Of a stretch of DNA of 64,000 bases, positions 18,557 through 27,662 are shown one piece after another (within the stretch, counting starts at the first letter, position 1; every line of letters starts with the position of its first letter). Under the pieces are notes generated by a model. The model saw only the letters and a program-made list of their open reading frames with translations, searched no databases and was not told the origin of the DNA. The position numbers and the translations under genes are program-made. The DNA is from AP-15 sp963787425 (GTDB lineage: Bacteria; Pseudomonadota; Alphaproteobacteria; ATCC43930; CGMCC-115725): the NCBI GenBank assembly GCA_963787425.1, contig CAWBCV010000013.1, positions 248,001 to 312,000 on the forward strand. The letters are read 5' to 3'.

Positions 18557-18850
18557 TCAATAGTAGGGGTGATGCACGTAATGATAGTGGCGGCGATAGG
18601 CCGAACGCGGGCGTGCCGGCGTGGTGGCGGCGCCGGCTACGGCGCCTAGCCCGCCACCGACCGCCGCGCCGATGCCGGCGCCGCGCCCGCCGCCAGCGAT
18701 CGCACCGATGACAGCCCCCGTGCCGGCGCCGATCAGACCGCCTCCAAGCGCCCGCTCGCCGGGATTATAGGGATCGGCAAAAGCGGCCGTTGCCATCAGC
18801 ATTCCGGCGCCTATCACGCCTGCAAAAGTTGCCGCTTCACCATCAGCCAC
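18557..18850 (-). CDS. Glycine-zipper exported protein
   Basis: A short protein with a glycine-zipper segment (GGGLIGAGTGAVIGAIAGG, then GAGIGAAVGGGLGAVAGA) typical of YMGG/2TM-glycine-zipper outer-membrane-associated proteins, and a C-terminal Tyr/His-rich tail (YRRHYHYVHHPYY). The hydrophobic run GVIGAGMLMATAAFA before ADPYNPG is a signal peptide. The annotated GTG at 18850 gives an acidic N-terminus, but the adjacent frame starts VKRQLLQA, which would be a proper positively charged n-region; another single-base deletion near 18825 is likely. Function: envelope stability is inferred only. Confidence 0.7.
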   Translation of the reverse strand: MADGEAATFAGVIGAGMLMATAAFADPYNPGERALGGGLIGAGTGAVIGAIAGGGRGAGIGAAVGGGLGAVAGAATTPARPRSAYRRHYHYVHHPYY

Positions 18851-19119
18851 TCCAAGACGTTCCGGCCACCGACCGCCACCCCGGACGGTCGGTAGAATAA
18901 GTCCCGACCTCGTTTCCTGTTCTGCCCGGCCAACGAGCAGCTGTGGGCTGCAGTTCCGTTATCGTAACGATCCGACGGACCGCGAGGTTACCTCTGTATG
19001 GCGTACATCCTTATAGTGGATAGCCAGGCGGAATTTCGCCAACAAGAGAATTGGGATCGTGCATCCGATGTCCTCCCGTCGGCTGTAGCGCAAAGACCCT
19101 TCCCTTGAATGCTGGGCTG

Positions 19120-19323
19120 CTACAGCACTACCGAAACGAATGAGGAGACTGCGACCTCGATGCCCCACCAGAGCGCAGCCGAGACGAGCAGGGCGATGCT
19201 CCAGCCCACAAACGGGTTAAGCGGCAAATTGTTCTGACCTAGAACTCGGTCAGGGCGCCATTTTCGCTCTCGCCGCGCATAAGCAGCGGGGAAATTGCCG
19301 TGGCGTAAGATGTCGCTTTTCAA
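19120..19323 (-). CDS. Small single-pass membrane protein, TTG start
   Basis: 67 residues with one predicted membrane helix near the C-terminus (VGWSIALLVSAALWWGIEVAV). The start is a TTG preceded by a near-perfect GGAGG five bases upstream, which is the main reason to accept it. The N-terminal half is basic and should face the cytoplasm. No family recognised and no operon partner. Confidence 0.5.
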   Translation of the reverse strand: MKSDILRHGNFPAAYARRERKWRPDRVLGQNNLPLNPFVGWSIALLVSAALWWGIEVAVSSFVSVVL

Positions 19324-19660
19324 CGGCTCCTCCCGACTAGTTCTCCTCGCCCTCCCCTGACCTAATTTGCCAACACGCCACGATTGCGTTTGGTTCAGCC
19401 CGGCGCATGACTGACTTGCGGGCGGATACGGAGGTACTTGCGCAGGGGCTTGCTCACCCCGTCAGCCGATCACGTCAAAAAAAGGTGTCAGCGTTGCGGG
19501 AAGCCGATCCATTGCCTCTGAGATAGACCGCGAGGACGAAGCCGCCGCCAGCCAGACCGCCCCACTTTAGAAAGAGCGATCCGAGCCGGCGGTCCCGGTC
19601 TAGCTCACGACGGCATCGGCGATTGCCCCTCCGGCGTGAGTAGATCGCCATGCCAGTGGC
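19324..19660. other. Intergenic stretch with no gene recognised
   Basis: Frames on both strands are short and repeatedly interrupted. No tRNA, repeat or terminator could be recognised. Confidence 0.4.
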
Positions 19661-19948
19661 TCACCGGATATTGGCGCTACTGCCTGTGACGAGAGCCGGC
19701 CCGGTCGTCGTCGCGGTCATCGTCACCTGATGCGGGCTACTGTACCGCCGCTCCGTCCCTGTCCCGACCATATCGATTTCATGGCAGCAGCATTTGGGGC
19801 AGACCAGCCGGTCGCGCCAATCGGGCACGGAAATTTCGGCGCCGTAGCGATCAGCCATTTCGGCCGGGTCGGGCTCAACCTGATGCTGACATCCCTTGCA
19901 CCATACGATCAACCGGACCTGGGCCGCGGCGGCAGCCCCCAGCGTCAT
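19661..19948 (-). CDS. Zinc-ribbon-like conserved hypothetical protein
   Basis: About 95 residues. Two cysteine pairs, WCKGCQHQVEPDP and LVCPKCCCHEID, form a likely zinc ribbon, and the DMVGTGTERR ending of the core matches a small family common in Rhizobiales from memory. The start at the methionine of MTLGAAAAAQVRLIVWC is preferred to the frame opening at 20074 because the upstream residues are unlike coding sequence. Substrate and partners unknown; a nucleic-acid-binding role is possible. Confidence 0.6.
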   Translation of the reverse strand: MTLGAAAAAQVRLIVWCKGCQHQVEPDPAEMADRYGAEISVPDWRDRLVCPKCCCHEIDMVGTGTERRYSSPHQVTMTATTTGPALVTGSSANIR

Positions 19949-19983
19949 CGGCGGGCCGGGCGCTGATTTCACGAGCGCCGGTC

Positions 19984-21572
19984 CTACTTTGTCAGCCCAG
20001 CAATTCCGCCGATCAGGAAGGAGGCGAGCACGTAGCCCATAATCTTGTGACCGTAGAAATAATACCGCACCCAACCTTTGAGATCTATTTGATAGTGCTT
20101 CTCTCGCAGCCGGATGATCGGCAATAGCAAATCGAAACTATAGGATAGTCCATATATCAGGCCGAGAAGGCCATGTGGTGGCCAACCCCACCACGGTCCT
20201 TTGTAATGGCGGCTTATTCTCCAGCCCTCACCGGAGAACCACAGCAGCAAGGTGCCAAGCGCCACTAAACCAAGTACCCAATAGCCGGACCAGAATAAGT
20301 GGTAGCCGTAACCTATAAACCAATCAAGCGCGGTCAGCCAGATGTAACTCAGGAACGGGGACTGCGCTCGCTCACGCTGCTTCCCCGCGTACAGAACCTC
20401 ATCCGTAACGTCACGTCGTCCCTGCTCGCGCAGAACGGAGGCGAGCTGTTGATAAGGTGCCTGCACGTAAGAGGCTTGTCTCCCCAGCCAGTCTTTAAAC
20501 CATTTGGCGGGGCGGCCGATCATCGGATCGCCTATTCCATAAGTGCTGCCCAAGTTGCGATAGGTGAACCCGGTGAGGTCGAGTTGAGGGGCCATGAATT
20601 CCGTAAATCTTGTATCGCTCCCACGCTTGTGTTTCGGAGGGTCAGCATCGAATTCGGCGACCACCTCGCCGGCCCATGGTCCGATCTTCCAACGCGCAGC
20701 TCGCCGTCAATCTGTGTCCCCGTAAAATTCACGTCCTGGTAAAAACATCCACCAGCGAGCTCGACGTTTTGCCCCACCTTACTAGAAATAAAAGAAACGG
20801 GACCATCGAATTTGGCCCCACGACTTAGATGAGCGGTAGAGTTCACTTGAACACCTTGAATACGCACTGCGCCCTTGACTTCTGATCCACCATCCAGGTT
20901 GAGTTGGCCGCCGACGTGGACGTTTGTCAGAATAACCTCACCTAACTGAGCCTGATCATCCATGAACAGGCTTCCGCCGGTCTGAAGCTCCTCCAAGTGA
21001 AGTGGGCCGGTGATCTTCGATCTGCCTAGAGCGAGCTGGCCGCCGAGGTGGCCGCCTCTCATCAGAAACTCGCCAGTGATGTTCGAGCCGTACAGACTGA
21101 CATCGTAGGTCGACCTCAGCCCACTAAAATTCACCCCTTTCTCCAGAAGGCTACCCGTCAGGGCAAACTCACCTGCTAGCTGGGCGTTCTGCAGATCTAA
21201 GATATCTGTAAGACGGGCGCCGACAATTATTATTCCGTACCGCGTTAGTACTTTGCGATATTTGTCATCTAGGAGGATCGTTTCGAGGAATGCCTTCTTC
21301 AGGATCCGGTTCTCCGGCAACTTCTTGGGTCCCTTCGGGTCCAGGTGGCCGCCGTATTTTAGCCCCTCGTTAAAATCCGCTACCTGGCCGACACAGACGT
21401 GTTGCCAAACAAAAATCTCCTGCGGCGTCCATTGTTGCGGATCAGCCGCAACGGAGCATTGGCCGTTTGCAGGTACCGGCTGCGGGGTGTCGTCCCCACG
21501 CGCGACGATGGGCGCGGTGATCCCGAGCAGCACAGAAAAGACGCAACAGAACCTCCCCACCGCGCGCTTCAC
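19984..21572 (-). CDS. Exported beta-helix repeat protein with C-terminal membrane domain, frameshifted
   Basis: A large uncharacterised protein of about 530 residues in two frames. N-terminal part (21572 down to about 20590): signal peptide, a region around WTPQEIFVWQHVCVGQ, then a long stretch of repeats with regular LxLxxxxxxG spacing (GGQLALGRSKITGPLHLEEL, GGQLNLDGGSEVKGAVRI) that should form a right-handed beta helix similar to pentapeptide repeat proteins. C-terminal part: LDLTGFTYRNLG, a helical YQQLASVLREQGRRD segment, then three or four membrane helices. A single base is missing near 20590; length remainder agrees. The GTG start overlaps the stop of the upstream small gene (GTGA). 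Function unknown. Confidence 0.7.
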
Positions 21573-21769
21573 CCGCGTCGCCGATATCGGCCTTTCGACG
21601 GCGGCGCATACACTTTCGGCGGCGACAGGGGCTTGCGTGCCGGCTCCGGTCTGAGCTTGGCGAGGATGGCTCTTAGGGTTTGGACGCGAGGCGAGCGGTC
21701 GTTCTCAATGATTTCCTGAAGTTCTTGGGTTAGAGCGGCGGCTTCTTCGTCGGACAGGCCGAGATGCAT
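21569..21769 (-). CDS. Small conserved hypothetical protein
   Basis: 66 residues starting MHLGLSDEEAAALTQEL and ending in a proline/arginine-rich tail (PLSPPKVYAPPS). The pattern is shared by small proteins annotated as hypothetical in many Bradyrhizobium-like genomes (memory). The internal ATG at 21769 is chosen; the residues from 21817 are not conserved-looking. It overlaps the start of the beta-helix gene by GTGA, so the two are probably translated together. Confidence 0.6.
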   Translation of the reverse strand: MHLGLSDEEAAALTQELQEIIENDRSPRVQTLRAILAKLRPEPARKPLSPPKVYAPPSKGRYRRRG

Positions 21770-21903
21770 GGCCCCGATATTGGCATGAGCACACCTTTGA
21801 CGCCTGTGCTTCCGCACGGGCTCTGATACTTCCCTGGCTTGCGCTGTCCGGCACGGCCGTGTACCGAAGCCACATCCTGAGATCCTTTACCTCGGCCGAA
21901 CGA

Positions 21904-22328
21904 ATGGGCTCACGAACGTTCCTCTCTGCACTCGCGGCAGTTTGGTTGGCCTTTATGAAGCCCATCGCGGAAGCTGCTGCCCCAATGACGATGGCTGACC
22001 TATTGGTATCCTGCTACGGCGAGGAAGGTGGGGCGGCCCGCAACTTCTGTCTGGGCTATTTGCTAGGAATGTGGGATGCGCTCCCCCCGGAAGATGCCTG
22101 CGTTGCTCCAGGGACGCCGGTGAGTGCGGGCATGCTCCGTGAAATGTTTTTGACCGGCGTCGGGCCACTTTTCCCCAATCACCGGACAAGGATGTAACGG
22201 CTGGGTTCGCAGCTTGGAGGGTGATGCACCACTATTTTCCTTGCCCTAAATCGGCGAATACGCCAGCCGCAGAACCCGCCCCTCGGACCGATCTCACGGG
22301 CCATCGGAACGATAACGAAACAGAGTAG
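21904..22328 (+). CDS. Rap1a/Tai-like small exported protein, frameshifted
   Basis: Rap1a/Tai proteins are small periplasmic proteins, some acting as immunity factors to type VI peptidoglycan amidases. The start at 21904 gives a signal peptide (RTFLSALAAVWLAFMKPIAEA). The core matches the family pattern: DLLVSCYGEEG, FCLGYLLGMWDA, then CVAPGTPVSAGMLREMF. In the given frame the protein ends after FPNHRTRM at 22197, but the next frame continues DKDVTAGFAAWRVMHHYFPCP to a stop at 22326-22328, the usual ending. One base is missing near 22185. No type VI genes are nearby, so an immunity role is not supported. Confidence 0.6.
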
Positions 22329-22738
22329 ATTATGCCGATGAATGTCGAGATTTTCGGCAGCGGTGGCACCGAAATTGGCACCGGACGGTTCAGCACAGGC
22401 CGGGATGGAACGGGATCACCGGCCACACTGATCGCCGAAAAACCGGAGGAAGCCTCACCGTCTGGTCCGTGACAGGACAAGCCAGGACGGCGGGTAACGC
22501 ATTTCAAGACCGCCCCGTTCGACGGCTCCGGCCCCGCTCTTGCGTGATCCGGGAAGGCAGAGGTGCAGCCGCGGGCGAGCGCGAATGTGGACCCAGGCAG
22601 AACGGCAAATGCGGGGGCGGTTTACGTCGCGCCAGGGATGTAACAAACCTCAGCTCGCCGGCAGTGTTATTACAAATCGCAGAATGGCGGGCCGCGGATT
22701 TGCGGCGCGGGCTTCCGGGGGGCTTCCAGCAAAAGTCA
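22329..22738. other. Intergenic stretch downstream of tRNA-Ala
   Basis: About 400 bases with no recognisable gene; open frames on both strands are arginine/proline-rich shadows. It holds the presumed terminator of the tRNA at its right edge. Confidence 0.45.
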
Positions 22739-22768
22739 AAGGGCCTAGCCGTTTCCAGCTAAGCCCTT
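22739..22768 (-). terminator. Hairpin downstream of tRNA-Ala
   Basis: On the minus strand, AAGGGCTTAGC pairs with GCTAGGCCCTT with one internal mismatch around an 8-base loop, followed by TGACTTTTG. Position 9 bases after the tRNA CCA end fits a Rho-independent terminator. Confidence 0.65.
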
Positions 22769-22776
22769 GCTTTCAT

Positions 22777-22852
<76 letters not shown>

Positions 22853-22914
22853 ACGGCTTTGTCAGCCGAAATTAGGAACAGTGCGACAGCGCGGCAAGGG
22901 GAAAATCGTGCATC

Positions 22915-23289
22915 TCAGCGTTCCTCCTCCTCAACGTTCTCGATGACCTCGGCCATGTCGTCCTCGTCCTCGCCGAGTTCGGAGGCGTCTTCGAGAAGCT
23001 CCTCGTCCTCCTCCTCGGCTTCTTCCAGAGGCACCGCCTCCTCTCCCTCCTCGGCGGCTTCCGCCTCCTCCTCGGGCTCGACCTCGGCATCGATTTCGTC
23101 GGCGCCGACCGGCTCCAGCTCTTTCTCGACCGGCGGGGCGGGGCGGGTGCGGCGCGACTTGAGGAACGCCTCGGCATCGAACGGCGTCGCGCATTTCGGA
23201 CAGATCACCGGCTCGCGCAGCAGATCATAGTAGCGCGCGCCGCAACTCGGACAAATCCGTTTGGACCCCCACTCGGGTTTGGCCACCAT
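22915..23289 (-). CDS. TIGR02300/FYDLN-acid family protein
   Basis: Alphaproteobacterial protein with an N-terminal zinc-ribbon segment (KPEWGSKRICPSCGARYYDL, CPKC) and a very acidic Glu-rich C-terminal half. The CxxC...CxxC set is complete. The start is placed at MVAKPEWG (23289), the normal family start, with GGGAG just upstream; the frame opens earlier at 23337. It sits between tRNA-Ala and aroA, the conserved location. Function is unknown. Confidence 0.85.
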   Translation of the reverse strand: MVAKPEWGSKRICPSCGARYYDLLREPVICPKCATPFDAEAFLKSRRTRPAPPVEKELEPVGADEIDAEVEPEEEAEAAEEGEEAVPLEEAEEEDEELLEDASELGEDEDDMAEVIENVEEEER

Positions 23290-23469
23290 TCGCTCCCACT
23301 GAAGTTCAGTAAAGTCTCGCCGGCGCGGCATTGCCACAGGGTGCCTACCCTGTCAAAAGCAAAATTACGAAGTAGATTAAAGAAGCCGCGCCGTGCGGGT
23401 CCCCGATATGGGCTGCGTACGGCGTGACCGCAACCGCATAATCCTGCATTGCGAGGCATTCGTTCCGCC

Positions 23470-24837
23470 ATGGCTCACCCCGCCTCCCCAACCGTTGCCC
23501 GGCGCTGCGGCCCGCTCGCCGGCGCGATCCGTGTCCCCGGCGACAAATCGATCTCGCATCGCGCGCTGATGCTCGGCGCGCTCGCTATCGGCAGGACCGA
23601 GATCACCGGCCTGCTCGAAGGTGAAGATGTGCTCGCGACGGCCGCAGCGTTGAATGCGCTCGGGGGGAGCGTGACCCGCGGCGGGGAGGGGAGGTGGACT
23701 GTCGACGGCATCGGCGTGGGCGCGCTCGACGAGCCCGAAGACTTGCTCGATCTAGGCAATTCGGGAACCGCGGCGCGGCTCCTCCTCGGCATGCTGGCGA
23801 CGCACCCGATAACCGCCTTCATCACGGGCGATGCGTCGCTGAGGCGGCGGCCGATGGGCCGCGTCGTCGAGCCGCTGAGCCGCTTCGGGGCGCGCTTCGT
23901 CAGCCGCGAAGGCGGCCGGCTGCCGCTCGCGATCAGCGGCGCCGTCGATCCGATCCCGATCGTCTATCGTCTGCCGGTACCCTCGGCCCAGGTCAAATCC
24001 GCGGTATTGCTGGCTGGTCTAAACACGCCAGGGGCAACCACCGTGATCGAGCGCCAGCCGACCCGCGATCACACGGAGCGGATGCTGCGCCACTTCGGGG
24101 CGGCGGTCTCGACGGAGCCTGAAGAAGGCGGCGGGCTGCGGATCACGGTAGAAGGTTTTCCGGAAATGACGGCCGCGCCGATCATCGTGCCGGGCGACCC
24201 GTCTTCGGCTGCCTTTCCACTGGTAGCGGGGCTGCTCGTTCCGGGCTCCGAGGTGACGGTCGAAGGCGTCGGGATCAACCCGCTGCGCACCGGTCTTCTC
24301 GAATGCCTCTCCGACATGGGCGCCGATATCGCGCTGCTGAACCGCCGCGAGGAGGGCGGTGAGCCGGTGGCGGACATTCGTTCCCGGGCGGGCGCCCTTA
24401 CCGGGGCCGAGATCCCCGCCGAGCGGGCGCCGCGAATGATCGACGAATATCCGATCCTCGCGGTCGCCGCGGCCTGCGCCCGCGGGCGCACCGTGATGCG
24501 AGGCCTCGCCGAACTGCGCGTCAAAGAAAGCGACCGTCTCTCCGCGATTGCCGCCGGCCTTGCGGGCTGTGGCGTGCATGTCGCGGTCGACGGCGATGAC
24601 TTGATCGTCGAGGGCGCCGGTGGCGCGCCCGAGGGCGGCGGAATGATCGAGACGCAGCTCGACCATCGGATTGCCATGGCGTTTCTCGTCCTCGGGCTGG
24701 CTGCCGAGGAGCCAGTGCGGATCGACGATGTGGCGCCGATCGCCACGAGCTTCCCCGGCTTCATCGAACTGATGAACGGTCTCGGCGCCGCGATTGACCC
24801 AGCCCCATTCCTTCCCCCGCAAGCGGGGGAGGGTTAG
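23470..24837 (+). CDS. aroA: 3-phosphoshikimate 1-carboxyvinyltransferase (EPSP synthase)
   Basis: Sixth step of the shikimate pathway: shikimate 3-phosphate plus PEP to EPSP. 455 residues. Family motifs: GDKSISHRALMLGALA, LDLGNSGTAARLLLG, and DEYPILAVAAACA with KESDR. The LGNSGTAAR segment with alanine after GT resembles class II (glyphosate-tolerant, CP4-like) rather than class I enzymes, whose loop reads GNAGTAMR. The start is taken at 23470 (ATGGCTCACCC). The last codons and stop lie inside a palindromic repeat (LPPQAGEG), so the native end has been replaced. Followed by cmk after a single base: one operon. Confidence 0.96.
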   Translation: MAHPASPTVARRCGPLAGAIRVPGDKSISHRALMLGALAIGRTEITGLLEGEDVLATAAALNALGGSVTRGGEGRWTVDGIGVGALDEPEDLLDLGNSGTAARLLLGMLATHPITAFITGDASLRRRPMGRVVEPLSRFGARFVSREGGRLPLAISGAVDPIPIVYRLPVPSAQVKSAVLLAGLNTPGATTVIERQPTRDHTERMLRHFGAAVSTEPEEGGGLRITVEGFPEMTAAPIIVPGDPSSAAFPLVAGLLVPGSEVTVEGVGINPLRTGLLECLSDMGADIALLNRREEGGEPVADIRSRAGALTGAEIPAERAPRMIDEYPILAVAAACARGRTVMRGLAELRVKESDRLSAIAAGLAGCGVHVAVDGDDLIVEGAGGAPEGGGMIETQLDHRIAMAFLVLGLAAEEPVRIDDVAPIATSFPGFIELMNGLGAAIDPAPFLPPQAGEG

Positions 24838-24845
24838 GGTGGGGG
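24805..24845. repeat. CCCCCGCAAGCGGGGGAGGGTTAGGGTGGGG repeat element, copy 1
   Basis: Short hairpin plus GGGTTAGGGTGGGG tail, a common interspersed element in alphaproteobacteria (general knowledge). It supplies the final codons and stop of aroA and the GTG start of cmk. A second copy is at 59559-59598 in mnmG. Split description; no run longer than 20 bases is essential. Confidence 0.8.
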
Positions 24846-25519
24846 CAGAGCGAGGCGGCAAGGGCTTTGTTGTGGCGATCGACGGTCCGGCGGCTTCCGG
24901 GAAGGGGACGCTCGCGCGCCGTCTTGCCGAGCGGTTCGGCTTGGCCCATCTCGACACCGGCGCGCTCTATCGCGCGACGGCGCGCCTCGTGCTGGACGAG
25001 AATGGCGACCCGAGCGATCCGGTGACGGCGGCAACGGCTTCGCGGCGCGTCGATCCTGCGCTGCTCGCCGACCCGCGATTGCGCGCCGATGCGGTCGCGT
25101 CGGCGGCCTCGGTGGTCGCAGGGATCCCGGAAGTCCGCCGCGCCTTGCTCGGGCTGCAACGCGACTTTGCCGCGCACCCTCGGGCCTCGGCGCGCGGTGC
25201 GGTTCTCGACGGACGCGACATCGGCACCGTCGTATGCCCGCAGGCGGATGTTAAGCTATTCATCACCGCCAGCACCGAGACGCGCGCCGCGCGCCGGGTC
25301 AAGGAGTTGCGCGAGCAGGGCGCCCCCGCTATATACGATAATGTCTTGCAAGATCTTAACGAACGCGACGCGCGCGACAGCGGACGACGGGCCGCCCCGT
25401 TGATGGTGGCCCACGACGCTCAGATCATCGACACGACGACGCTCGGCGCCGATGTGGTGTTCGAGCGCGTGTGCGCTCTGGTCGCACGTGCGCTAGAGGA
25501 GAAGGAATGGCAGCAGTAG
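24839..25519 (+). CDS. cmk: Cytidylate kinase
   Basis: Phosphorylates CMP and dCMP with ATP. The P-loop is AIDGPAASGKGT at the N-terminus; the CMP-binding LDTGALYRA and the LID-type region DGRDIGTVVCP are present, as is the arginine-rich RRVKELREQG. The GTG at 24839, one base after the aroA stop and inside the repeat element, is the best start; the frame is open from 24794 but that part lies in aroA. The gene overlaps rpsA by 13 bases. The aroA-cmk-rpsA order is conserved in alphaproteobacteria. Confidence 0.95.
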   Translation: MGAERGGKGFVVAIDGPAASGKGTLARRLAERFGLAHLDTGALYRATARLVLDENGDPSDPVTAATASRRVDPALLADPRLRADAVASAASVVAGIPEVRRALLGLQRDFAAHPRASARGAVLDGRDIGTVVCPQADVKLFITASTETRAARRVKELREQGAPAIYDNVLQDLNERDARDSGRRAAPLMVAHDAQIIDTTTLGADVVFERVCALVARALEEKEWQQ

Positions 25520-27237
25520 AATTGCAAACCCGGGAGGCGCCTGCAAAAGAGAGCTTTGCCGCACTCCTTGATGCATCGCTCGGTGTCGTCAACAGTCTCG
25601 AAGGCACCGTCGTCAAGGGCCGGGTCATCTCCGTCGAGAACGACGCCGTGCTGATCGATGTCGGGCTAAAATCGGAGGGCCGCGTCCCGCTGAAGGAGTT
25701 CGCCGCCGGAGGCGCCGAACCGGCGATCCATGTGGGCGACACCGTCGAGGTGTATCTCGAGCGGATGGAGGACAAGAACGGGGAGGCCCAGCTGTCGCGC
25801 GAGAAGGCGCGGCGTGAGGAGGCCTGGACCCAGCTCGAGAAGAGTTTTCAGACGAACGACCGGGTCACCGGGACCATTTTTGGCCGGGTCAAGGGCGGGT
25901 TTACCGTCGACCTCAACGGCGCCGTCGCGTTTCTCCCCGGCAGTCAGGTCGACATTCGGCCGGTGCGCGACATCACTCCGTTGCTCGGGTCGCCGCAGCC
26001 CTTCCAGATCCTCAAGATGGACCGCTCGCGGGGCAATATCGTCGTGTCGCGCCGCGCCGTGCTCGAAGAGAGCCGCGCCGAGCAGCGCTCCGAGCTGGTG
26101 GCCAGCCTCAAGGAAGGACAGATCCTCAACGGCGTCGTCAAGAACATCACCGATTACGGCGCTTTTGTCGATCTCGGCGGCGTCGACGGATTGCTGCACG
26201 TGACCGACATCGCCTGGCGGCGCATCAATCACCCCTCCGAGGCCCTGAATATCGGGCAGAACGTCAAGGTTCAGGTCATCCGCTTCAACCCCGAGACGCA
26301 GCGCATCTCGCTCGGCATGAAGCAGCTCGAATCCGATCCATGGGAGGGTGTCGAGCTCAAATACCCGGCCGGCGCCAAGTTCCGCGGCCGCGTCACCAAC
26401 ATCACCGACTACGGCGCCTTTGTCGAGTTGGAGCCGGGTGTCGAAGGGCTGGTCCACGTCTCCGAGATGAGCTGGACCAAGAAGAACGTGCACCCGGGCA
26501 AGATCGTCTCGACCAGCCAGGAGGTCGAGGTGATGGTACTCGATGTCGATCCCCAAAAGCGGCGCATCAGCCTCGGCCTGAAGCAGACCCTCGCCAATCC
26601 GTGGGAAGCCTTTGTCGAGGAGCACCCGGCCGGCACCGAGCTCGAAGGCGAGGTCCGCAACATCACCGAATTCGGCCTCTTCGTCGGCCTGCCCGGCGAC
26701 ATCGACGGCATGGTCCACATGTCCGACATCGATTGGAACCGGCCGGGAGAAGAGGCGATCAACGACTATCGCAAGAGCGACGCGGTGCGGGTCAAGGTGC
26801 TCGATGTCGATGTCGAGAAGGAGCGGATCAGTCTCGGCATCAAGCAGCTCGAGTCCGATCCCTTCGAAGCCGGGATGGCCAAGGTGAAGAAGGGCGATGT
26901 CGTGACCGGCATGATCTCGGCAATCACCGAGGGCGGCGTCGAGGTGACGATCAGCGACGGCATGCCCGGGTTCATCCGCAAGGCCGAATTGTCGCGCGAC
27001 CGCAGCGAACAGCGGCCGGACCGTTTCGCGGTCGGCGAAAGGGTCGACGCCAAGGTGACGGCGATCGATCGCACGACCCGCAAGCTGTCCCTGTCGATCA
27101 AGGCCCGCGAGGTCGATGAGGAGAAGCGCGCAATGGCCGAATTCGGCTCCTCGGATTCCGGCGCCAGTCTCGGCGATATCCTCGGCGCCGCGATCAACCG
27201 CGCCCGCCGCCAGGAGGAGACCGAGGAGAAGAGTTAA
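25507..27237 (+). CDS. rpsA: 30S ribosomal protein S1
   Basis: 576-residue, full-length S1 with six S1 (OB-fold) RNA-binding repeats, at roughly residues 36-100, 117-183, 200-270, 288-357, 375-445 and 460-530. Repeats 3 to 6 show the ITDYGAFVDL/ITEFGLFVGL-type core. It binds mRNA leaders on the 30S subunit. The ATG at 25507 has an AGGAGAAGGA ribosome-binding site inside the end of cmk. The C-terminal tail is short and charged. Intact despite nearby frameshifted genes. Confidence 0.97.
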   Translation: MAAVELQTREAPAKESFAALLDASLGVVNSLEGTVVKGRVISVENDAVLIDVGLKSEGRVPLKEFAAGGAEPAIHVGDTVEVYLERMEDKNGEAQLSREKARREEAWTQLEKSFQTNDRVTGTIFGRVKGGFTVDLNGAVAFLPGSQVDIRPVRDITPLLGSPQPFQILKMDRSRGNIVVSRRAVLEESRAEQRSELVASLKEGQILNGVVKNITDYGAFVDLGGVDGLLHVTDIAWRRINHPSEALNIGQNVKVQVIRFNPETQRISLGMKQLESDPWEGVELKYPAGAKFRGRVTNITDYGAFVELEPGVEGLVHVSEMSWTKKNVHPGKIVSTSQEVEVMVLDVDPQKRRISLGLKQTLANPWEAFVEEHPAGTELEGEVRNITEFGLFVGLPGDIDGMVHMSDIDWNRPGEEAINDYRKSDAVRVKVLDVDVEKERISLGIKQLESDPFEAGMAKVKKGDVVTGMISAITEGGVEVTISDGMPGFIRKAELSRDRSEQRPDRFAVGERVDAKVTAIDRTTRKLSLSIKAREVDEEKRAMAEFGSSDSGASLGDILGAAINRARRQEETEEKS

Positions 27238-27244
27238 GCCATCT

Positions 27245-27270
27245 GCCCCTCACCCGCTCGGGTGAGGGGC
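27245..27270. terminator. Strong hairpin between rpsA and ihfB
   Basis: Perfect 11-bp stem GCCCCTCACCC / GGGTGAGGGGC around a 4-base loop, 8 bases after the rpsA stop. There is no T-tract after it, so it may instead be an RNA-processing hairpin or an interspersed repeat. Confidence 0.55.
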
Positions 27271-27340
27271 GCTTGACGGCTGCCGGGCGGTTTGGCAGGT
27301 TGAGCGCCTGCAGAATGCAAGGCGGGGAGCGACGATCGCG

Positions 27341-27634
27341 ATGACGAAATCGGAGCTCGTACAGAGGCTTGCCGAGGCGAATCCGCATCTGTACCAGCGC
27401 GACATCGAGGTCATCGTCACGGCGATCTTCGACGAGATCGCGGCGGCGCTGACACGGGGCGACCGGGTCGAATTACGCGGCTTCGGCGCGTTTTCGATCA
27501 AGCGACGCGATGCGCGCGTCGGCCGCAACCCACGGACCGGCGACAGCGTCTCGGTGGCCGAAAAGCACATCCCGTTCTTCAAGACAGGCAAGCAACTGCG
27601 CGACCGCTTGAACCAGAGCGCAGACCGAGCCTGA
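27341..27634 (+). CDS. ihfB: Integration host factor beta subunit
   Basis: 97-residue HU/IHF-family DNA-bending protein; the beta subunit pairs with IHF-alpha encoded elsewhere. N-terminus MTKSELVQRLAEANPHL and the arm region GRNPRTGDSVSVAEKHIPFFK are typical of IhfB, with the proline that intercalates into DNA (GRNPRTG). The position after rpsA is conserved. The start at 27341 has only weak upstream purines. Confidence 0.93.
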   Translation: MTKSELVQRLAEANPHLYQRDIEVIVTAIFDEIAAALTRGDRVELRGFGAFSIKRRDARVGRNPRTGDSVSVAEKHIPFFKTGKQLRDRLNQSADRA

Positions 27635-27662
27635 CGCGGCCAATAACCGTGAGGCCCGGCGA

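Noticed and set aside
21904..22328. Type VI immunity role for the Rap1a-like protein
   Set aside because: No amidase effector or T6SS gene is nearby.
22455..22646. Short minus-strand ORF near tRNA-Ala
   Set aside because: 63 codons, no family, no start signal; low-complexity.
25666..26718. 350-codon minus-strand ORF antisense to rpsA
   Set aside because: Complement of a repetitive S1 gene; repeated segments mirror the S1 repeats and do not resemble a protein family.
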